A stretch of DNA of 64,000 nucleotides from Lachnospiraceae bacterium (lineage in GTDB: Bacteria; Bacillota; Clostridia; Lachnospirales; Lachnospiraceae), in the NCBI GenBank assembly GCA_017448245.1, contig JAFSLV010000017.1, forward strand, positions 1-64,000, given 5' to 3'. Both the position numbers and the translations under genes were made by a program. The notes beneath the pieces were generated by a model that searched no databases, was not told the DNA's origin, and saw nothing but the letters and a program-made list of their open reading frames with translations. Positions 1 through 7,400 of the stretch are shown one piece after another (the stretch's first letter is position 1; the number at the start of each line of letters is the position of its first letter).

Positions 1-50
1 AAAACAAGCCACTGAGAACCGTCCCCTTTGGCCTAGTCCCCTTTGGCCTA
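1..50. repeat. GGGGACGG-family dispersed repeat, two partial copies
   Basis: Positions 2-35 match the repeat at 27.2 kb with one mismatch, and 36-50 repeat its right edge. Read on the minus strand the repeat begins TAGGCCAAAGGGGACGG, and its first three bases are the stop codon of the sortase gene to the right. Related copies lie at 1.57, 26.8, 27.2, 56.5 and 57.9 kb. Confidence 0.75.
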
Positions 51-683
51 ATCGACGCGGAGGCAGCGGACCGTGACGCGCTCGGCGCCGGAATAGGTAC
101 AGGTGAACAGCGTCAGATCCCAGTCGCCGGTGATCATCTCCTGCACGGCGACGGGCTTGAGATTGTAGATCTGGGCCACCTCATAACGGAAGACATTGCC
201 GTTGACATCGGTAAAAGTGACCTCGTCTCCTGCCTGCATCTGCAGGAGAGGCGCAAAATGCGCATACATATTGTGGCCGCAGATCACCATCGTGTCATTA
301 TAGGCGCTGCCGGAATACCGGCACGGTGCCGTCCAGCAGTCCTCCTCCTCATACATGGCGATGATCGGCAGATCGATGCCGACGCCCTCCGCCCGGAGGG
401 TGCCGATATAGTCCCTGCCGTCGATGGAGATCACCGGCATCGTGGTGTCGGGACTCTCGAGCTGGGTCTCGCTCGTCGCCTCCTCCAGCTGCGTAAGGAT
501 GAGCGCGACCTCCTCTCCCGCCTGCTCGTCCTGGCGGCGGTTGTAAAAAACAAGGGCCGCCGCGGCAATCACCAGCAGGACCCCGAGTAGCATGAGCACT
601 ACACCCTTTGCGTTTTTTTTTCTCCCGACTGCATCATCCACCTGATCATTCCCTTCGATTTCTGTTTCGTTGCACCACAGCAC
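48..683 (-). CDS. Sortase (second sortase of the pilus operon, class B/D-like)
   Basis: Membrane-anchored cysteine transpeptidase that would attach LPxTG-type proteins or finished pili to peptidoglycan. One membrane helix lies at about residues 27-47, followed by the extracellular sortase barrel. The catalytic set is visible as His137 (ICGHN), Cys195 (LFTCTYSG) and Arg202. It starts 12 bases after the class C sortase stop and is the last gene of the operon inside the window, so it may act as the anchoring enzyme after SrtC has polymerised the shaft. The start used here is a GTG with no clear ribosome site. A second in-frame GTG ending at 641 has GAAGGG 9 bases upstream, gives a more usual short cytoplasmic tail and may be the true start. 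Sortase identity is certain; the subclass is not. Confidence 0.9.
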   Translation of the reverse strand: MLWCNETEIEGNDQVDDAVGRKKNAKGVVLMLLGVLLVIAAAALVFYNRRQDEQAGEEVALILTQLEEATSETQLESPDTTMPVISIDGRDYIGTLRAEGVGIDLPIIAMYEEEDCWTAPCRYSGSAYNDTMVICGHNMYAHFAPLLQMQAGDEVTFTDVNGNVFRYEVAQIYNLKPVAVQEMITGDWDLTLFTCTYSGAERVTVRCLRVD

Positions 684-695
684 ATTGACAACCGG

Positions 696-1559
696 TCATT
701 CACTCCCGTTTTTCTTCTCTTCCGCCTCTCCGGACGGTTCTTTTTTCCTGGAAGTAGTGACAAACACAGCAATCACCAGCGCGATCAGCACCGGCACGGC
801 GATCGCCGTGGCGACAAAGAAGGTATCGACCGCGGTGGCGTCGGACGCGACGAGCCGCCTCGTAACGCCCTCGACATTGGAGGTGCGGTGACCGCGCACG
901 AGCATCCGGTGCGAATTGACGCCGTACGGCGTGCATGTGATGAGCGTGCAGTAATCCTCCTGAGGATCCATCTCCAGATCATCGACCTCGTCGGGATTGA
1001 CGATGCGGATCTGGTCGACCTCATATGTCAGTACGCGGTCCAGTACCGTCAGAACAAAAAGATCGCCCTCGACGAGCTCGTCAAGATCGGTAAAAAGCGT
1101 CGCGGAAGGCAGTCCCCGGTGTCCGGACAGCGCGATATGATTGCCCTTGCCGCCGGTCGGCAGCGACGTCTCCGGCAGATGCCCGACGGCAATCTGCAGC
1201 ACGCCCTCATCCACGGTATGATAGATCGGCAGATGCACATCGATCTTATTGATGTCGATGTAGCCCATCATCCCCGTGCCGATCGGATCGATCGTGGAGA
1301 GATACGTGTCCATGTCCTCTTCGGTCATCGCGGAGAGGATCCCCTTCTCCACGATCTGTCCGTTGTAGCGCTCCGCCTCCTCCCACCACGCGGAATAGTC
1401 CTCAACGCCAAGCAGTGCCAGCGCTTCGTCATAGGAAGCGATGACACGGCTCGATGTACGGCGGTTCCACCGGTCGCTGATCGTCGGATAGAGCAGAATC
1501 AGCAGTCCGAGGACAAAAATGCATATAAATATGATTGTCGGTAACTTTTTCTTCATCAT
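696..1559 (-). CDS. srtC: Class C (pilin-polymerising) sortase
   Basis: Transpeptidase that joins pilin subunits by isopeptide bonds. It has an N-terminal helix (about residues 8-25), a sortase core with His147 (LSGHRGLPS), Cys209 (TLITCTPYGVNSHR) and Arg218, and a second C-terminal helix (about 245-270). The TLxTCTPYGVNxHR signature and two membrane helices are typical of pilus-specific class C enzymes. A DPxG segment at residues 91-94 sits where the inhibitory lid lies in this class. The gene follows the minor pilin by about 35 bases, and that gap is filled by a GGGGACGG-type repeat. No strong Shine-Dalgarno site precedes the ATG, so translation may depend on the upstream gene. Confidence 0.95.
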   Translation of the reverse strand: MMKKKLPTIIFICIFVLGLLILLYPTISDRWNRRTSSRVIASYDEALALLGVEDYSAWWEEAERYNGQIVEKGILSAMTEEDMDTYLSTIDPIGTGMMGYIDINKIDVHLPIYHTVDEGVLQIAVGHLPETSLPTGGKGNHIALSGHRGLPSATLFTDLDELVEGDLFVLTVLDRVLTYEVDQIRIVNPDEVDDLEMDPQEDYCTLITCTPYGVNSHRMLVRGHRTSNVEGVTRRLVASDATAVDTFFVATAIAVPVLIALVIAVFVTTSRKKEPSGEAEEKKNGSE

Positions 1560-1568
1560 GCATCAGGA

Positions 1569-1590
1569 CAAAAGAACCGTCCCTCTGTCT
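1569..1590. repeat. GGGGACGG-family repeat, diverged copy
   Basis: On the minus strand it reads AGAGGGACGGTTCTTTTG. It starts about four bases after the TAA stop of the minor pilin gene and occupies the place where a ribosome site for the class C sortase would be expected. Confidence 0.55.
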
Positions 1591-1594
1591 TTTT

Positions 1595-2788
1595 TTAATT
1601 CCTGTGTCTGACATATCCTGCCGTGAACAGGAGGAGTCCCGTGCAGGCAAGAACCGGTACCGGCCACCAGAGCTGTCCCGTGCGGGGCAGTCTCCTCGCC
1701 CCCAGCACCTGCGGTTCGTCGGTGCCGAGCAGCATGCGCCTTGCGCCGAGCACGTCCGGTACTTCTCCCGCGAACACCGGCGGCACGTCACCGGGATCTC
1801 CGGGCGGCGGCGGTTCCACGGGCGGCGGCGGGGTCTCCGGCGGCGGCGTATAGGTATTGGTAAATGTCATCGCCGTTCCCGTCGTCGCAATCGTCACGGC
1901 ATAGCCCGGGCTGATCGTACGCTCGATCGCATACCATGAGTGCTGGCCGCGCGAGGTCCATTGGTAGGTCCAGTTATTGGCTTCATTCAGATAGATCGTC
2001 TGATAAAACGCGTTGTCACGATAGAGGTCGACACGGACACTTTCCGGTCTCACAACAGCCGTGTCATTGGCCCATCGTTTATATATCTCATAATCGTACG
2101 AGCGCTCCACCACCTGGTAGGAATATTTTGCGCGGAGCGTCGGATTGTCTTCGCTGTAATCGAGGTCGGAACCGTAATTCCATGTTCCGTTGTCATATTG
2201 CGGCAGCGTCACAAAGGTCGGCAGATAACGGTAACGCACGCTCGCGCCCGTCTCCTCGACCACCGTGTCGTCGACGACCAGCAGATAGAGTCCGGTCTCC
2301 AGACCCGTAAAACGGATCGTGCCGTCATCCAGTGTCGCCGAATCCTTTGTCGGTGTCACATCCGTTACTGCATAGTATCTCAGGGTGGAAGCGATATCGA
2401 GCCACCTTTGTCTGCGCTGTGCGCTTGTCTCGCCGTCCTTGATCTTGAGCGCTTCGTTGATCCCTTTCTCGGAAAAGCCCGCAACTCTTGTCGAGCCGGT
2501 GACTTCATCAAACTGCTTGAACTCCTCCGTCAGCGTATAGTCGATGTCATATCCGCTGACAGCGTTCTGCATGATCTTTCCCGTTACATGCGCGACATGA
2601 AAGAGCCGCACACGCATCCCCGTGATGGGACGGCCGTTCCGGTCCTTATAGGCGAGCGAGATCACGCAGTCTGTCCGCTGCTCGATCGGATCCCCTTCCG
2701 CCGCAAATACGCGCAGGGGCACCAGCAGCAGTATGCATACCGCCGCCAAAAGGGCTGTGATTTTACTCCGTCGCTTCCCTGACTTCAT
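1595..2788 (-). CDS. Minor pilin / LPRTG-anchored surface protein
   Basis: Secreted pilus accessory subunit, probably basal or minor. A signal peptide covers residues 1-29 (cleavage near VFAAEG). Two Cna-B/SpaA-type regions follow: one ends with a TGLETGLYLLVVDD strand typical of pilin domains, and a second starts at YEIYKRW and ends ITFTNTY-like (MTFTNTYTPPP). Then come a Pro/Gly-rich stalk, two VLGARR motifs, the sorting signal LPRTG, a hydrophobic stretch and an Arg-rich tail. It lies between the major pilin and the class C sortase, as in many three-component pili. The stalk and LPRTG motif are seen directly; the basal role is inferred from position and size. Confidence 0.88.
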   Translation of the reverse strand: MKSGKRRSKITALLAAVCILLLVPLRVFAAEGDPIEQRTDCVISLAYKDRNGRPITGMRVRLFHVAHVTGKIMQNAVSGYDIDYTLTEEFKQFDEVTGSTRVAGFSEKGINEALKIKDGETSAQRRQRWLDIASTLRYYAVTDVTPTKDSATLDDGTIRFTGLETGLYLLVVDDTVVEETGASVRYRYLPTFVTLPQYDNGTWNYGSDLDYSEDNPTLRAKYSYQVVERSYDYEIYKRWANDTAVVRPESVRVDLYRDNAFYQTIYLNEANNWTYQWTSRGQHSWYAIERTISPGYAVTIATTGTAMTFTNTYTPPPETPPPPVEPPPPGDPGDVPPVFAGEVPDVLGARRMLLGTDEPQVLGARRLPRTGQLWWPVPVLACTGLLLFTAGYVRHRN

Positions 2789-2807
2789 CTCTCATAAACT
2801 CCAGACT

Positions 2808-2835
2808 CCCGGGGCGGAGCGGACCCCGCCCCGGG
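2808..2835 (-). promoter_or_regulatory. Very stable GC hairpin between major and minor pilin genes
   Basis: CCCGGGGCGG at 2808-2817 pairs perfectly with CCGCCCCGGG at 2826-2835 around an 8-base loop. No T-tract follows on the minus strand, so it is not a textbook terminator. It could lower read-through or protect the 3' end of the major pilin transcript and so set the subunit ratio. The structure is seen; the role is inferred. Confidence 0.6.
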
Positions 2836-2870
2836 TATGCACTACATATATTTCCACATATACGTTGTGT

Positions 2871-4373
2871 TTACTTCTGCACTCTTCTGCGTGTCACGAG
2901 CACCACACCCGCGCCGATCATCATCAGGGCGCCGACCACGTAGAAGATGGTCGTGCCGATGCCGCCGGTCGAAGGCAGCTCAATACCGGACTCGTTGACG
3001 ATGTCGCCCTCGAGCATACCGGAGATCTCGCCGGTCTGGGTCAGCGTGGCAGTGAAAACATCCGAAGGCTCGACATACAGTCTCGTCAGCTTGGCCTTCT
3101 CCGCGATCGTCTCATACTCGGCCTTCACTTCAAATTCGATGTCGGCGATCGTGTTGTAGCCGGGCGGTGTCTGCGTCTCGCGCAGGATGTATTTGCCGGC
3201 ATCGATGCCCTTCCAGGTGAAGGTGGACAGCTGCGTGCCGTCGATCTCGCCGAGGGAGATTTCCGTACCGTTCGCCAGCACCTTGAACAGCTCGAAGCTC
3301 GCGCCGACCAGCGCATCACCCTGGTCCGTCACCTTGTTGGCCTCGACCGTGTAGGTAAAGACAATGACGAGATCCCACGGCGTAAAGCCAAAGTCGTCCT
3401 TGTTGTTCGGATTGTTCGAATATCTGATGCGGGACTCGTTGGTATTGCCCGTCGCACCGATCTCGGCATTCTCATTGAGCGTCGCCGTAAAGTAGACATA
3501 GATCTCATCGCCGGCCTTGGCAGCGGGCACACGTGTCTTGAGATCATCAAACGTGACCGTGAATTCCTGATCGCTGATCTTGGTCAGCACATAAGCGGAC
3601 TGATCAATGAGCGTGGTGTCATTGAGATACACCTCGACGGTTCCGTCAAAGGTCAGGCCCGCGCTCATCTTGTCCTGGAATTCAAAGAAATAGGTGTCAT
3701 ACTCGTCATAGTTGCCGCTGATCTTGCCGCTCAGCTGGAACGGTACGTGGTCGCCGATGTCATAGTCGGCCGCATCCTGCCAGTCGGAGGTATAACCCGT
3801 AGAATCGTTGGTCTCCTGTACCTTCTTCTTGCTGGTGACTTCGTCTTCCTTTGCGGCAATCGTCATCGACTCGCCGGTTACGGGCTGCAGCATCGCCTTG
3901 GATACTTCGTCCGCGTGGTTGATGAATTCACCGGTCACCGGATCGGTCGTCTTCCACTCATCGGCAGGCTCGAGCTCGAGGAAGAGATAGTAACCTTCTT
4001 CGAGGCCCGTGAACGTCACGCCGGTGTCAGAACCCGCAAGCGTCTGCGTGGCGGCACCACTCGAAAGAGCCGCGTGCATTTCCTTCGCAAACTTGTCAAT
4101 CTCTGTCTGGTTGCCGTTGAGGCCTGCCAGATAGTCGATGATCTCCTTGTCGGTGGTCTTTTTCGTCACCGCCTGCAGGGTCGCACGATACTCGTCCCTG
4201 ACGGAATAGATGACGCCGTCCGTCGAGCGGGACTCTTCTTTTAACAGTTCATACGCCGCATACGTCTTGCCTCTGCCCGTAATGGTCACGTCCGTCGCGA
4301 AGACCGGAAGGCTCATCGTGAGTACCATGATGCTGACCAACAGCATGCTCAGTAATCTTCTTGCGTTTTTCAT
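2871..4373 (-). CDS. Major (shaft) pilin, LPSTG-anchored
   Basis: Polymerising backbone subunit of the pilus. The signal peptide is residues 1-26. The mature part shows several pilin domains with isopeptide-type signatures: a GLEEGYYLFLELEP strand in the N-terminal domain, a central domain rich in Asp/Thr, and a SpaA-type domain with the E-box motif YILRETQTPPGY. The protein ends with the sorting signal ELPSTGG, a hydrophobic helix and RRRVQK. At 500 residues it is a usual size for a shaft pilin. It is separated from the tip adhesin gene by 95 bases and followed by a strong hairpin before the minor pilin. The lysine used for polymerisation was not assigned; the segment AKEDEVTSKKKVQE is one candidate region. 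Confidence 0.92.
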   Translation of the reverse strand: MKNARRLLSMLLVSIMVLTMSLPVFATDVTITGRGKTYAAYELLKEESRSTDGVIYSVRDEYRATLQAVTKKTTDKEIIDYLAGLNGNQTEIDKFAKEMHAALSSGAATQTLAGSDTGVTFTGLEEGYYLFLELEPADEWKTTDPVTGEFINHADEVSKAMLQPVTGESMTIAAKEDEVTSKKKVQETNDSTGYTSDWQDAADYDIGDHVPFQLSGKISGNYDEYDTYFFEFQDKMSAGLTFDGTVEVYLNDTTLIDQSAYVLTKISDQEFTVTFDDLKTRVPAAKAGDEIYVYFTATLNENAEIGATGNTNESRIRYSNNPNNKDDFGFTPWDLVIVFTYTVEANKVTDQGDALVGASFELFKVLANGTEISLGEIDGTQLSTFTWKGIDAGKYILRETQTPPGYNTIADIEFEVKAEYETIAEKAKLTRLYVEPSDVFTATLTQTGEISGMLEGDIVNESGIELPSTGGIGTTIFYVVGALMMIGAGVVLVTRRRVQK

Positions 4374-4403
4374 TGTGTTTTCCTTCCTTTCAACAAAACT
4401 TTC

Positions 4404-4419
4404 CCAAAACTGCTTTTGG
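4404..4419. promoter_or_regulatory. Small inverted repeat in leader of the major pilin gene
   Basis: CCAAAA-CTGC-TTTTGG forms a perfect 6-bp stem about 30 bases upstream of the major pilin start, in the 95-base gap after the tip adhesin. It lies just upstream of the ribosome site, so it could affect transcript stability or translation. Function is unknown. Confidence 0.35.
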
Positions 4420-4468
4420 TTGTGGAAATATACTGCTTGCTTCCAAATATAGTAACTACTACCCCCGC

Positions 4469-7400
4469 TTATGTATGCCTTTGATTTTTACGCCCCCCTT
4501 TTTCTTTTTTGTACATAAAACGGTAAGTACCATACATCAGGAGTGTTGCCATCATGACCGACATGCCTCCTGTCGTATACGGATGTGTGCCGAAACCTCC
4601 GGCTTCGGGTAAGATATAGCCGCTCGGCGTATTTTCGACCCTGAGCCAGCGGATGCCGAGTGTTTTGTCATTCGCTGTTTCCCATACGGCATCGTTGTTT
4701 TCATTGCTGCCGAGCACCTCGATCCAGTCATCGGACGGATCATACGGCGTGCCGCTGCCGTTCATCGTGAAGATGATATACGGCGCATTGTTGAGCGGAT
4801 CCACATAGCCTTCCGGTGCTTTTGTTTCCACGAGCTTGTAGTGATAGCCAAAGAGCAGACCCTCGTGATTTTTCCCGTCGACCAGAACGACGCCTTCCTG
4901 ATATCCCTGCGGAAGCGACGTATCGGTACCTGTCTTAAATGTGCCAACAAATACTTCCACGCCTTCCTCGATCCGGTAGAGCGTAAACTCCGCACCGCTC
5001 AAACGGGAATGATCGGTCTTGTCTTCCTTGATGATGATGAGCTCCGTCGTCTCCCTGCGGTTTTCAAGGCCCGTGATTTCAAATCCGCCGCCGTTCTTTT
5101 TTACCACCTCGACGGGACCGTCCGGACCGATAAAGCCCGTATAGTCTTTGGCGTCAATGCGGATCTCTCTTCCGTTCCTGTTATATACCACCGCGATCTC
5201 TTCGATGTAATAGGTAACGCCCTTCTCCTCGAGGATATTCTCCCAGGTATAACTCCATCCGTTTGTCTCATCCAGCCGGACGAGTTGTGTGATCCCCTTC
5301 CAGAAATCGGAATTGTCGGCAATCTCCGCGCCGTTTCTCTTTGCGGTGAGCTTTACTTCAATCCATGCGGGAGTTGCCCAGAACCATCCGGTGCCGTCAA
5401 AGTTGAGCCACTTCTTCTCAACCGTGATCGTCCCGTTCGTGATCGTATTGGTGATGTCGACACGCGCGGTGCCGTCGCCCTCCTGCGCTTCAGTTGCCCA
5501 CGCATAGGTCTGCCGGTCGCCCATCACCTTCGTATACTGCGCATAACGGAGATTAAAGCTCTGTGTCACGTCATTGCCGTCCTTGTCATATACGGCAAGC
5601 TCCCTGACGATATACTGCACCGGCGTCTTACCGTCCGCCTCGTATTTCGGAAGATCCTCAAAGAGCGCCGTCCAGTTATTGTCCGCGGAGAGCTCCACCG
5701 TTACTTCGCTGTACTCCGGATGCGGCCTCTGCGACAGATCTTCGATGGAATAGGTTCCCGTATACACAAGTCCCTGCGCGTTGACCTCCGTACGGATGCT
5801 GTCCGTACGCACATAGACCGGCCACTTGGCGCCCTGACCGCCTCTTCCCGAAGGATCATATTTGAAGAGTCCCGCGACGACGCGGTAGTTTTCTTTTTGC
5901 GCTTCCGTCAGGCCTTCCCAGGCCTTGGTTACGATGACTCTTGTGCGGTCGTACGTATTGGTGATCGTCACGGAGGGCTGCTCCGCATCCATGTCCGCCT
6001 GCTGATACGCAATGGTGACAGGGCCTGTCGCGCCTTCCTCCACCTGATACGCGCGGACGGTGCCGTTTTCAAGGACCGAATAACCTGTCTCGACAAACGT
6101 GTAACGGGCTATTGTCACGCCGTCCGCTTCGTATTTGGGAAGACCCCGGTATGTCACCCTCCATGAATTGTTATGGATGCCCTGTGTGTTTGCTCCCGCC
6201 AGTACCCACTCGGCCTTCGTATATCCGGGAAGCTTTTCCGTTGCATACGCGCTGCCCACGATCACGTCGCCCGACGTGTCGAGGATGGTGTCCGCGACAT
6301 TGACATAGAGAGGTACCGCAACCAACGCATCCTTGCCGTCCTGCTTGACGAGTTTGCACAAAACAACCGTCGCGGAGAGTGCCTTCACATTTTCCGGAAG
6401 CGTTGTCCATTCTTTGACGACGGTGATTCCGGTATCCTCGATCGCGTTTTTGATCGTCACGGTCGGAAGAGGCGCATCCATGTCGGGCGCCGCGGAAGCC
6501 GGCGTATAGGACACCTTAAAGCTCCCCGCCCAGTCGGTTCCGGTACTCTGGTCCCTGGTCACGGTCCAACGGTCCGCGTGTCCTGCGGGACCCGCGCTGA
6601 TCTCGCGCACGACATACTGGAGCCTCCTGCCGTCCAGCCTGACCGGCAGACCGTCAAAGATGTAGGAAAGCCCCTCATCCGGCTTGCTGTTCAGATAGAC
6701 AATGACCGGATATCTGTCTGCTGCATTTTCAAAATAGTACGGTCCGTGCAGCGTGCGGATGCCGTTTTCGATCGTATAGCTGTTCCGGTCTGTCGGATTC
6801 TTGTCCAGGTAAACCGGCACTTCCCTGCCGTTCACGATGACAAAGAGCTGCACGCGTACCGCATATCCGGCAGGATCCGCTACGCCTTCCCACTCCTTTT
6901 CCACCTTGACCCGGGTCGTCTCCTCCCGGTTGACGGCCGTGTAGATGATGGTCTGTCCGCCATCCGCCACATCCGTCTCGATACCGACAAAGGTATATCC
7001 TGCCGGCGCGCTGTCTTCCGTAATGTAATAGTCATAGACATTGCCGTTTGCGTCCTTCACGGGCAGCTGGCTGATCGTCCAGGTATAGTCACCGAACTGT
7101 CCGCCTCTTCGCAACGTCACCGTCTCCACCTTTTCGGCGTACTCCGTTCCGTTGACGACCACTCTCCGGTACAGGGAAACGGTCACCGGCTGGTTCGGAA
7201 GCGTCGTCATGGTATTTCCTTCCGCATCCACCCAGCGCTTGACGATCCTGATATTCCGGGACACTTCACCGCTGCCCGGCTTTTCCCACTCGATCCGGAT
7301 CGGATACGATCCGCATTCCGCGGCGATCATGGGCTGCTGGTTATGCCCGGGATCAAATATCCATACCTTCACCGCACCCGCGCCCGTCACATATCCGCTG

